From: Beroe ovata
Lineage: Eukaryota > Ctenophora > Nuda > Beroida > Beroidae
Reading direction: 5' to 3'
Assembly: GCA_946803715.1 (NCBI GenBank)
Contig: CAMPET010000006.1
Location: 407,809 to 471,808 of the forward strand
DNA: 64,000 bases
In this document: positions 1 through 10,988 of the stretch, piece after piece
Position numbering within the stretch: the stretch's first letter is position 1
Layout of the letters: the number at the start of each line of letters is the position of its first letter
Translations under genes and position numbers: made by a program
Notes under the pieces: generated by a model
Told to the model about the DNA's origin: nothing
The model's input: only the letters and a program-made list of their open reading frames with translations
Databases searched by the model: none

Positions 1-36
<36 letters not shown>
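1..36. repeat. (GT)n microsatellite at a splice acceptor
   Basis: A pure GT run starts at the window edge and ends in TTTCAG. It takes the place of the usual polypyrimidine tract before the last exon of the receptor gene. Confidence 0.9.
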
Positions 37-39
37 CAG

Positions 40-387
40 TATGTGGCATTACCACCTCTATCTCCCTGCACAGAGGCACAGCGAGTGACGATGATTCGAT
101 GCGCTGTTTTCATCATCTCTACCTGTATTGGCTGCTACAGCATCTTCATAGCGTGGCGAATGATACAAGTTCACAACATAACCCTCCCTCCTGTCCTATT
201 TTACAATCTGAAATACATCAAACTCAGTGCTGACCACATCCTTCTTAACTTCAACGCGGCGATCAACCCCCTCATGTACATCATAAACAATCACTCTATC
301 AAAACCAAGCTGTCAAAAATACAGAGACACAGAGTAGTGGCGGGGCAGCTCTCGCGACCTGCGATCAATCATCTTGTCACCAAGTAG
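40..387 (+). CDS. C-terminal exon of a rhodopsin-like GPCR (partial)
   Basis: This is the last coding exon of a seven-transmembrane receptor whose 5' part lies outside the window. The exon follows the acceptor TTTCAG at 34-39 and reads in frame from Tyr to the TAG at 385-387. It holds a hydrophobic helix (TM6, CAVFIISTCIGCYSIFIAW), an extracellular loop, a second helix, and the NPLMYI motif that matches the NPxxY signature at the end of TM7 in class A receptors. A short basic tail (KTKLSKIQRHR) follows, as expected for helix 8 and the cytoplasmic tail. The ligand cannot be inferred because TM1-TM5 and the DRY region are absent. Confidence 0.75.
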   Translation, partial: YVALPPLSPCTEAQRVTMIRCAVFIISTCIGCYSIFIAWRMIQVHNITLPPVLFYNLKYIKLSADHILLNFNAAINPLMYIINNHSIKTKLSKIQRHRVVAGQLSRPAINHLVTK

Positions 388-1299
388 GAACATTTCACCA
401 AGTAGGAGCATTTCATTTATAGTATTTAGAAACTATAGACTAAGATTTAGCTCTGATCAAGGCAGATTTGTACGAAATACTGATATTCATGTATCACATC
501 TGCCAAAGATGGCATTTTACGTTGCAAGAATGCACGCCCGACTGGATCAAGTGGAATTACAGTGCTGACTTTGGGCGCAATGGCAGCATGTATGATGATC
601 ATGAATATCAATCAAGTTGCATCAGCAGTCAACGATACTGATAGTGTAGAATGTAGATTGAGAAATGAAAATGTAATGTTTTAAGGAGATGTCAATATTA
701 TTTCTGCCTGAGGTCCTACTTGATATGTGAACCGAGCTCAACCTGCTGTTCAGTCCTCGTCCCAATGATCCGCCATGATTTTAATTGTTATTGTTTCTTA
801 TTTGATGAGAACCTTTTTCAATTTTCAAACCTTATTTAATTTTCAAATTCATGTCATTCTAGCATCTATGAAGAAGACATTAGAGCATTAAATTTTTATT
901 TATTTAATTTATTTGAGCATTAATGTGTAATGAAGAAGACATTTTGAAATTTCATTATCTGTTATCGAATGACATTATTTCATTTTCAATTTTCAATAAT
1001 TATATTAGTAAGCTTAAAATCGTTAGTTCCACGTCCATGACTTAGAGTAGGTACTACCTGTCTACGCGTTTGCCGGATGTAATTTGCACTAATTTGCACT
1101 TTTTTAAGTATAAGTAACATGCCATGGACCAGGACACTGTCCATGGCCATGTCATGCTATTGCTAGTATGTAGTAGTACTGATAATGGCCATGTACAGTG
1201 TACATATTGTTAGTAGTAAAGTGTTTCAGTGTTTATGGTTTAGTACTACTGTAACAGTGGACGGAAAAATGAAAATATCCGGCAACCACACGTCTGAGA
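388..1299. other. AT-rich intergenic DNA
   Basis: I see no gene here. There is 3' flank of the receptor gene, a tandem doublet AATTTGCACT near 1081-1100, and a hairpin at about 1117-1152 whose arms contain GCCATGGAC and GTCCATGGC. Confidence 0.6.
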
Positions 1300-1620
1300 G
1301 GTTGTCCANTACGTGGCTCGCACAGCTGAGTGCACAGGTTTCGTAGGGCACACCATAATGACCCTTAGAATCTTCAAATAGTAGCGGATAATGTTTATCA
1401 ATATTTATTGGACAGCTATCATCACTGAAATATCATGTTTTGTAATCTGAAAAATTTGTTCTTTCGACGCGACGCGCAGCTCATATTTGTGCACACGTTG
1501 CGCGCCCCTGTTCTACTCAGTGAACTGAAAAGTCGTAGAATGGACCAAACCACGGAGACGGGCAGCGCGCGCGGAGTATTTGGGTCACGAAGCGCGGGAA
1601 CACTCATATTATTCAGCATT
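1300..1620. mobile_element. CpG-rich dispersed repeat, copy A
   Basis: This is the first of four related stretches in the window. At 1475-1610 it contains ACACGTTGCGCGCCCCTGTT, then CTACTCAGTGAACTGAAAAG, then a GCGCGCGGAGTATTTGGGTC segment. At 1310-1350 the motif GCTCGCACAGCTGAGTGCAC lies in the opposite orientation to its copy near 49,530-49,560, so the element is internally rearranged. It is far richer in CpG than its flanks. I see no tRNA-type A/B boxes and no long ORF, so class is unknown; it may be a non-autonomous element or the 5' region of a retroelement. One N lies at 1309. Confidence 0.6.
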
Positions 1621-2288
1621 TTTCTTCTTCAATAGATAATTCCACTCGAATTTTTATGTCATCACTTATTATATTATCACTTAGCAGGGTTTGCTTTCAC
1701 AACTCTTCACAAATTCCTTGATTCATTTGCTTCATTTGTCACATTGAAATGGTACTAAACATCATTTCAATGGAGTAAATGATAGAACTATTTCATTGCT
1801 AAAGACGTTTCTATACTTACTAACTATCTAAATCCCTATACTTACTATCTTTTCTATACTTACTATCTTTTCTATGTGTATTGCAGTTTGTCCTGAAATT
1901 ATAGCCAGGTTTGTACCGTAATTTCAGTCAGGTTTGTACTGTAATTTCAGTCAGAGTATGATCCTTTTCATTCAAATTGAAGTCCTCTTTAATGGAAACG
2001 ATAGTAATAAGAGCAATATAATACATTTTGTAGCAATTGGCATTTGTTTATGGAAGTTTGAATTGTTTAGGCACAGATATAAATAATAATAATAATGATA
2101 AATTATGGTTGCTTATACACAGTAACGAGGAAGAAAATAAGTAGATATTTTAGTCCTATGCACAACTGTGTGGAATACTTTAAATACTAGAAAACGTCGA
2201 CATTGAAAAATAAATGGGAACTGAAAATTTCCTTTTATCTATGGGGGTAGCAATAAATTAGGTTCAAACTTGACTTCATGATAACGAT
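1621..2288. other. AT-rich intergenic DNA
   Basis: No gene is visible. The region has degenerate tandem words (CTATACTTACTATC near 1840-1870; GTTTGTACTGTAATTTCAGTCAG near 1910-1955) and an AAT trinucleotide run near 2083-2098. Confidence 0.5.
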
Positions 2289-2517
2289 TCAATCATAACA
2301 TCTCTTGAATAAATGAGTCTTCAAAACACTTTTAAACGTTTGCAAGCTCTCACAAGATCTAATGTTATGTGGTAACTTGTTCCACAATGCAGCAGTGTAA
2401 CTGAATGATTGGCATCCCATCTTAGATTTGGGTATGTACACTTTCAGAGTTGGGATTCTGCTCCAACTGATGTTATTATAACTAACAAGGGATGAAAGGT
2501 ATTCTGGAGCTAGGCCA
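2289..2517 (-). pseudogene. 5'-truncated LINE: reverse transcriptase C-terminus
   Basis: Read on the - strand, the segment is open from just after an N at 2518 to a TGA at 2289-2291. It gives the classic C-terminal tail of non-LTR retrotransposon polymerases: GLAPEYLSSL, an Arg-Ile-Pro block, GCQSFSYTAALWNKLP, NIRSCESLQTFKSVLK and THLFKR. The pattern FxxxAAxLWNKLPxxIR...FKxxLKxHLF is standard for these elements. Nothing upstream on the - strand continues the polymerase, so this is a 5'-truncated, dead copy. A TTTATTTATT run at 2521-2548 abuts the broken 5' end. Confidence 0.8.
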
Positions 2518-2847
2518 NATTATCCTTTTATTTATTTATTTATTTATTAGTAAAAGCAATACTGTTTTCCACATCAAACTTTATGATTCTGGTTCTGTTG
2601 GTTATTTGGCTATATTAGAGTTGATAATTCATTTTATAAGAGATCTAGTTGCACTTCTTTAATTGAATATTGCAAATTAGATGCATTGATCCTTTGTGTG
2701 AATGATACAGAAATAGAGACAATGTCGTAATATGATTTCTTAGTTCAAACATCTTCTTTATCTATTTTCTTTTTCAAAGTCAAATGTCATAAATTAGTTG
2801 CTTGGTAACATGCCTTGTTATGGATACCATACTTGATAGGGTGTTAC

Positions 2848-4944
2848 ATGGCAGACAATGATCATTTCATTCCACCAACAATAGTTTTTATCCAGTTCTG
2901 TGAGTTCAAATGTGGATGGGACTCAATATCCTTTACTACACAGTCCTTGTCAAGGCCAGTTTCTTGTGTTAATGGAATATACAATGGTGATGAATGTTTC
3001 ATTCCACAATTCAGGTTTGTTTCATAACTTCTACAATGTTCATCTGCAATTAACCAATAGATCATCAGGACAGAACTAATGGGATGCAAAATTATGTTTG
3101 CATCATTACCTTGATTAAATTGGAAAGTGCTGAAGCATCATTGATTTTAAATCTTAATTAGCAATTTATTTCAGAGTCAACAATCATAACAGATCTGGTG
3201 AAGACTTTAAAAACTGTCCTTCTGATCAAATCTTCCCCAAATCCATTTCCAATTATGTATCTCATGAAACAAAGAATCATAAAACATACATAAGTACGCC
3301 ATCACCTCCTCAAAAAGACTATTCTGCTATTGAAAACTGCCTTACAAGGTTTTCAAATGAAAACACTGAGCCAAGCAATATTAAAGTTATTTCCAACAAT
3401 ACTAATCAGCTGAAATCAAGTGTAATATTCCGTGAATTCCAAATCAAAGACAGAGAGGCTCGGGGTGGGATTCGTAGAGCTGGTTTAATGATGGTGCTAT
3501 CTGATAGATTTGCTGTTCTTGAATATGTTCCTCATCTGAAAGATAAATTTGGTGAAATAGTCAAAATCTTGTGTGATAAAGCAAACAGTGTTTTTGATTC
3601 AGAGTATCAGGTTATACAGCATACCGATTCTTTGAAACCTTTGAGGTCACTTGGTGTTTTGCTGAAGTTTCCTGATTTAGCAGAGTTTCTCCACAAAAGG
3701 TTTGGCTTACAAGTTATTTGGTGTTTCTATGGCAGTTAAGAATGATTACTGTACATCTGAACTTGATACAAATTCTTTATCAAGTTTGTTCTTGATTTAC
3801 ACATTCAACCTACACCTGGCAGGTTTGTTGAAATCCTTCATTCATTGGAAACAGAGCATCAGTCCCTGACTGTGGTGCCTCCTGGTACACTGGACTCACT
3901 AGCTAACTTGGAGGTTGATCCTTGTTTTTGTATGCCGGAGTGTTACAAGAACTCTCGTCAGTCCCCGGGCAGGGACAGAGCTGAAACCATTGTTGAACCA
4001 CCCCCACCTGTTTTCACATTCATTTCACAGGTAAGAATTTTTGGAAGTTGGTAGTTGCTGTATGTATAAAACGATTCTTAGAACTATTTGTAAAACTTTG
4101 GAATATATGAAAGGGTTTGCCAATCTTGTAGTTTTGTATGATACTTGCTCTTGGTTGAGCCTTGATCCAGATCCATACAAATTGACGACAGATTTAAGAA
4201 ATTGGCCGGAAAACTGTAGAAAAGTTTCTAGAAAAGGTCCGAAAGGGGTCTCGACTCTTTTAAAGTTTTCTGGACCTTGGTTGGTGCGTGGTTGATGATG
4301 ACCCAGTATTCTATTTCCAGATCAGTGATATGTTGTCACTCCATGACATGAAGCTCATAGTCCAGAACATTGTTTGCGGAAACCAGATCGTTGTGAAAGG
4401 ACAATACCCGTCGACAGTAGAATCTATCCTCACTATGCTTACTTCATTTATTCCGCAAAGTTGCGTCAGTAACTTTGGTTACCGAGACTGCTATGAGCAC
4501 TGTTACTTATGCAAGTTTATCGGGTTGCCCCTGGATACCAATGTTCCCACCTCAGCACAGATACTCGTCCTCAACCTGCTCTCAGTTGTGGAGCACCCGC
4601 GAGAACTCAGCTGTTTCAGACTGGAGGTGGAGAATTACTCGGAAATCCACAAACTGATGAATCCTCCACCACACATAGTCGAGGAGATAACGCAACTCAT
4701 CGGACTGTCCAAGACTCAGGAATCGGAAACATACACGGCTGCGCTGACCGCTGTGATCAAACGGTGGTCCTCCAAGTCGCTGAGCTACATCCTTGCCATG
4801 AAGACGATGGAGGACCCTGTGACGAATGAGGGGAAGTTGTTTAGTATACTCCAAGTGGGTGAAAGTGACGTCCTCATGTTGAGGTTTTTTAACGGTGATC
4901 TGAAACTCAGTGAGAGAAACAGACTTCTGAAGGAGGTGCAGTGA
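2848..4944 (+). CDS. FLCN: Folliculin
   Basis: Four exons: 2848-3014, 3175-3699, 3823-4030, 4321-4944, giving 507 aa (human 579). Folliculin, with FNIP, is the GTPase-activating protein for RagC/D at the lysosome in nutrient signalling to mTORC1 and TFEB. The first residues IVFIQFCEF align with the start of the folliculin longin domain (IVALCHFCEL in human). Exon 2 carries VIFREFQIKDREARGG and ANSVFDSEY, matching the conserved longin segment before the linker. Exon 4 is the DENN part, with GNQIVVK (human GNQVIWK) and, near the C-terminus, KLFSILQVGESDVLMLRFF (human [20 protein letters not shown]). The ATG at 2848 is the first in-frame ATG before exon 1. The GAP arginine cannot be assigned with certainty. 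Confidence 0.9.
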
Positions 4945-5469
4945 TGAGCCTCTCTTAGCTTGTATAAAATGTTTCATAATGTGATCAGAACATGATCCTC
5001 ATTTCACATAGTAGCTGCAATTCATCGTGACCACTGAACGTATTTCATCTTCTGAGGGTAGTTTTTAACAAAAATCTGAGACCATTTCATCGCCACATGG
5101 CGCTATTCACATTTCACTATCCCACGGGATGAATAATAGTTGATTGTACCAAAGTGGTCGTGAATTCTTGATATTTTGAATTCACTTTAGATTATTCTCA
5201 TTGAAATTTAAATTTAAATCATAACTTTCATTGGAGTAATAGTGTCTATATTTACGGATTCATGAAGGTATTTGATTCTTTTGCTGATATACGAATATTT
5301 AAAATATTTATCTTGTATTTTGTTCAAATTCCGTTACATTTTTTCAAGACGTGCCCTATTTTTCTCAATAATTATAAATGAACAAACAAGTGAGCATCGA
5401 TCACGGTAACATGAACTACCCCCTGGTTGCAATCATGCACCTCAGAAACTCACTCTATCACTCTAGGTC
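4945..5469. other. FLCN-ERCC6 intergenic region
   Basis: AT-rich DNA without a recognisable gene. The last 20 bases before the ERCC6 ATG form a pyrimidine-rich tract ending in CTCTAG, only 3 nt before the ATG. Confidence 0.6.
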
Positions 5470-8400
5470 ATGGCAAGTTTCCTGGATAGCATGCCCTCCT
5501 CTTCCCGACAAACCGCACAACAGGGTGAGATACATTCCTCGAAACATACATTGATCAGTTCCTTTAGCCATTCCTTCATTCACTACTTAATCCTTTGATC
5601 CGTTCCAAAAGATATACCCATATTTTGATCTTATCAAATAATCAAATTGACGTTCAATTCACTCGTATTATTGTCGTAGTATGCTTGTAAGAGTTTGCTA
5701 ACTCTATCTAGTTCCTATTCCACACTTCCTACCCATGTTACCCCCTCCTCAGAGATGGTATTCGAGCGAGACAAGGTAGTGAAAACCACGGTTAATGAGT
5801 TGTCTTATCTCGATGTGGATGCGTACAATCAGAGTGATTTGGAACAAGCGGTCACCAAACAGGTTCCCTGAAAATATGAGCTCTTGAGTCTTGGTCCCGG
5901 ATACTAGAAAACTGGACACAATTTTGGCATTCCTGACACCACACCAGTGCATCTCTATTCATCAGATCAGTTTGTTTGCTGACACCGACTCGTATTTTTC
6001 AAGTTATTAAGGATTTGCATAAGAAGGTGTCTTAATTTGTACTCGTTCACAGGCCGATGCTGCGATCGCCAAAGCAGAGAATTCACAGCGTATCCGCTTC
6101 ATTCAAGAAGACATAGCAGCAATAAGGAAAGAGTTCACAGTGATAAAGGAGAAGGTGTCAGCGTTAAACTACAAGTTGGATAGCTACAAGAGCTATGGAA
6201 CTAGGAACATCTATTACGAAGGTGTGTGTGCGTGTGTGTGTCTATGTGTGTCTGTGTGTGTCTGTGTGTTAACAGTGAATGTTAGTTATTAATCATAGAA
6301 CAACACCGAATTGCAGTGTATGACGAATGTCTATAATATGCGATGAGGTGTGTACAGTTCGTTGTATAGTGCGTGTATATCACTTTCAGAATGCGTGATC
6401 ACGAATATCACACAGAAACAATGAAAGAGAAGAAAGTACTGCAGGAACGTCTTCCTGTGATAATAAAACAGCGCCGTTTACTTGAGGATGAACTTGCTAG
6501 ATTAGAGGGTGTAGCGCCAGTGCGACTTCCCTCGCCTCCCCTACCATCACGTGCCCCAAAACAACACAGAGTGAACAAGCACCCCACTGCACCCGCACCA
6601 ACTCCTGTGACCAGACCTCCGCCTACACCTAGACCCCCATCCCCTAGGAGAGTCATCAGGTTGGTTTGTAGTGACTAGTGTGACACAGTGGCAAAATTAT
6701 CCCATTTTGTTTTCGTTCGCGTACGGCGCGACGACATTTGAATTTGAAAAGGCCCTGCATCTTCGCGCGAAACGTTTTTTTTTCTGGATCGATCGTAAAA
6801 TTTTGTGTGCACACCTTCGTTTACAAGTAACCTTGCACTGGAATTTGTGCGATTACGTCATAAGTGCTACGTCAAATGCATTTCATCACACCTGTTGAAA
6901 TTAGTAGCACGTCACACACGCACACTATTATACAGTTAACTACACGCACACGTACATGTACATGTACACACACACACACACACACACAATTCACAGGGAA
7001 GACGATGGATTTCTCAACTCGTTATCAGCTCCACGCGAAACTAAGGAAGAGAAACTGATCAGGACGGGATTTAAGAACCCATTCGAGGTAAAATACGAGG
7101 AGCACCTCCGTGAGCTACTGAGAGACAAGGGGCATGAAGAGTTGCTACAGTATCACGAGACGGAGGATAACGGCTCGGATACAGACTTTGAGGAGCCCGA
7201 CCCAGATGTGATCAGGGACCATATCGCTAATAAAGCCGAGGAATCGGACTCGGATCCTGAGTCCAAGGAGAGCGCTGAGAGTAAGTGATGTTTTTACTGA
7301 CTATTTTATGTTATAGCGTTCAAAAATACATAAGAAATGATGGTATTTGTATGAACTCGGGTAGTAAACTTTCGTCCATGATTTGATCTCAGTATCGGTT
7401 TCTGTATTGAACGACTGTGCTTAAGGTCGCAAGTGATCAGACGCACATTTTCCAGCGCATGCACCCCTGAAAAACAAGCGAAGGAAGATAGACAGAGTAG
7501 CTCATGACGATGGTAACCCAGAGGTTTACCATATGAGGGTTACCATGATAAAATCTAAACCCTACGAGCCCAAGTGTGTAAAAGGTGGGTGTTGCAGTTG
7601 GGTGCAGTTGTTACCCTGTATTTTGGACAAAATAATCTGACCAGTACCCTTTTACCGCATTTTTGCATTACCAGGGCAGTTGAAGATGGATCGCTCAATC
7701 TGGAGGAAGCTTTACAAGTACCAGCAAACCGGTGTTAAGTGGTTATGGGAACTTCATTCACAGCAGTGCGGCGGAATTCTAGGTATGTATGCCTCACACA
7801 ATGCTCTTGCGATTACTATCCTACCCGCACAGCTGCTCGACTTGTAACTTTGTATTTGGATCGGGTCCAATTATTGGGGAGACACTTTGCTGCTACATCT
7901 TTCTTTCTCAGAATATTGTTTTTACATGATATGCAACGCGCGTCACCGCTTACACACTGTATTTCTCACAGGCGATGAGATGGGGCTTGGTAAAACCATA
8001 CAAGTCGTTACGTTTCTGTCTGCTCTTGTTGTGAGTTTCTCCTCGTCATTATACACATGCTCGTGATATGTGCTCGTGATATGTGCTCCGTCACAGATCT
8101 CCCCCGGTTATCTTATAGTAACGCGGCTTTTCAATCGTGCGAATTATATGCGTTCTAGTGATATTTTCGGAGATAAACTAGAATGAATTTTATCAGGATT
8201 CGAACATCCCTATAAAGGTGCACAGTCGCGACAAGCTAGGACCCGTGCTAATAGTATGCCCGACTACAGTCATGCACCAGTGGGTCAAGGAGTTCCACCA
8301 CTGGGCACCCAACTTCAGGGTGGCTGTTCTCCATGGCTCAGGCTCGTATACCGGCACTAACAAATCTAAACTAATTCACACTATTGCAAACACTTGCAGT

Positions 8401-10365
8401 GGAGTACTGATCACGTCCTACTCCGGACTCCGGATTTACAAAGAATCACTGAACCTATACTCGTGGGACTATGTGATTCTCGATGAGGGTCATAAGATCA
8501 GAAATCCTCATTCAGAGATAACTCTGCTTGCCAAAGAGTACAGCACGTGCCACCGGATAGTGTTGAGTGGGAGCCCCATCCAGAACAACCTTCAGGAACT
8601 GTGGTCTCTCTTCGACTTCATATATCCCGGGAAACTTGGCGAGTTGCCCGTTTTCATGGAACAGTTCTCTGTGCCCATAACACAAGGTGGGTATATCAAC
8701 GCAACTAAGGTACAAGTTCAAACTGCGTATAAATGTGCGTGTGTTCTACGGGAAACTATCGGTCCGTACCTTCTACGGAGACTGAAATGCGATGTGAACA
8801 TTAATCTGCCTGGGAAAAACGAGCAAGTCCTCTTCTGCAAGCTGACACCAACACAAGAAGATTTGTATACAACGTTCCTCAAATCAGAGCACGTTGGTAA
8901 AATCCTAACACACTCTCTCAATTCATTTGCGGGGCTGAGTTTTCTAAAGAAGATCTGCAATCATCCTGACATCTATACTGGCGACCCGGGTGCTCTGGTA
9001 GCTATGCGGGGGCATCTGGATGGCACCCCTCCGGAAGATTACGGAGCCGTGAAACGATCAGGGAAAATGAAAGTGCTGGCTGAGTTGCTCAAAGTTTGGC
9101 AGAATCAGGAGCACAGAGTTCTGCTGTTTACCCAGAGCAGAAAAATGTTACACATTTTTGAGATATACGTCCAAAAGATGGGCTACACGTACCTGAAGAT
9201 GGATGGTACCACGGCTATTGAGAGTAGGCAGGGACTGATTGCCCGGTTCAACAACGATTCCACTATATTCTTGTTTCTGTTAACCACCAAAGTTGGTGGA
9301 CTTGGTATAAATCTGACCGGAGCGAATAGAGTTGTGATATTCGATCCGGACTGGAACCCCAGCACAGACATACAGGCCCGGGAACGATCCTGGAGGATAG
9401 GGCAAACCAAGAATGTTACCATCTATCGGCTCCTCACGTCTGGTACAGTCGAGGAAAAGATGTATCAACGACAAATCTTCAAGACCTACCTCACGAATAA
9501 AATCCTGAAGGACCCAAAGCAGTCACGCTTCTTCAAATCTAATGAGCTGCTCGACCTCTTCACTTACACGCCAGGTCACAAGAACACCACCGAGACAGGT
9601 TCAATATTCGCTTCGCGGAATGTGGAGATAACTAAGAAAGATGTGAAGGCCAGGGCCAAGGAACTAAAGCTAGCAGTGAGCTGTAGTGATGAGAAGACTC
9701 TAGGGAAGAAGAAGCGGAAGGAGAAGTCAGTGGTGGTCGATGGCGCTGATATTGGCTCTGTTGTCAAGATGTCTGAATATCAGCCCAGTATTCAGGCCAC
9801 TGATAACTCCGATGAAAAGGATGATGCGTTCACCCTTGCCAAGATATTCAACTCCCGAAGTGTCCACAGCGCTCTCAAACACGATACTATTGTGGGGGAA
9901 ACTCACCAGGACATCACCCTCATTGAGGAGGAGGCTAACAGAGTTGCTAACCAGGCTGCTAAAGCTCTCATCCAATCCAGGAATGAGTTACGGAAGAAGA
10001 AATCGGAAAATGGTTCTAGGCAAAATGGGAACAAACGTCCGAAATTTGGCAATAACACTTCTTCCACCTCCGGAGTGCGATCATCGGATTTACTGAAGAA
10101 AATCAGGGAACGTAACGGAATTGAAAGTGATAAGACCGGGAAATCGGTGGATACAAATGGCAAGAACTTCACTCTGATAAATCAATTGAGGCAGTTTATA
10201 TCAGCCAAGAAAGGTATTGTTAGTACAAGTCAGGTGATATCAGAATTCAGTACAAAAATTGACGTACCTGACAATGCTCTCTTCAAGTCTCTGCTCATGC
10301 AGTTGTGTACTTTTAAACGGGAGAACAATGTAGGTTACTGGCACTTGAAAGCGAATTTCAGGTAG
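5470..10365 (+). CDS. ERCC6: CSB / ERCC6 Swi2/Snf2 ATPase
   Basis: Nine exons: 5470-5524, 5753-5862, 6053-about 6225, 6390-6659, 6997-7280, 7456-7584, 7675-7782, 7972-8030, 8197-10365; about 1118 aa (human 1493). CSB remodels DNA at RNA polymerase II stalled on lesions and starts transcription-coupled nucleotide excision repair. Seen: N-terminal coiled coil with [26 protein letters not shown] before motif I, Walker [10 protein letters not shown] (aa about 377-385), DEGH (about aa 490), [23 protein letters not shown], and motif [13 protein letters not shown]. The C-terminal region keeps HSALKHD, the ubiquitin-binding stretch [17 protein letters not shown] and the winged-helix end [17 protein letters not shown]. 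The length is shorter mainly in the acidic N-terminal and Ser-rich C-terminal linkers. The end of exon 3 lies in a GT repeat and is uncertain. Confidence 0.95.
6222..6270. repeat. (GT)n microsatellite covering the ERCC6 exon 3 donor
   Basis: GT-rich run starting inside the last codon of ERCC6 exon 3, so several consecutive GTs could act as the 5' splice site. Confidence 0.85.
6964..6990. repeat. (AC)n microsatellite before ERCC6 exon 5
   Basis: An AC run ends seven bases before the exon 5 acceptor TTCACAG and replaces the polypyrimidine tract. Confidence 0.85.
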
Positions 10366-10988
10366 CATTTGTATTTGTAGGTTTAGTTATTAGGCTTTTT
10401 ACTTGAGTGTTACAATTATTCTATTTAAATCAGTGTAATTCATATTATTTAGTGTTCTAATGTATGTGTTATAGTCAGGGGGCTGGCAAGCCCCCCGCGG
10501 CATCTGCAGGAAATGTTGACCGTGCGAGCAAAAAGGGCCCGNATCCAAGTATTGGGTTCCGGCAAACTCAAACCTTGTTCATCGTGGAATTTTCTCTTTT
10601 TATACATTGATTTACACCACAGTCAGTGCTCAATGCGGTCTGTGCGGTAGATACGTTAAATGAGCATGTAGTGATCTATGCTTGAGCTTATACGTTTCTG
10701 ACTTACACCCACAAAATACCATTTCATTATCAATGAATCATTCATACAGCTCTTGAAGATCATACATGTACTTTTGTATTGAACTTTAATTGATAGCCAA
10801 TGCCTAACGTTTTATTGTGATTGTTTGTTTACATTGTAGCTCATAATTTATCATCAGGTACAAGATTCTGTGGTTTTCCTCCTCTTGCTAATTTCCATTT
10901 CATTTTATTTTTGACTGTCATGATATGCGATTAATCTTTATTTCCCACGTGTGTTTCACTAACCACTCCAACTTCTGGTTATAGGTTG
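10366..10988. other. ERCC6-SMG7 intergenic region
   Basis: AT-rich except for a short GC-rich patch at 10,478-10,510 that folds (GGGGGCTGGC...AAGCCCCCCGC). An N lies at 10,542. A pyrimidine-rich acceptor GGTTATAG ends 4 nt before the SMG7 ATG. Confidence 0.55.
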
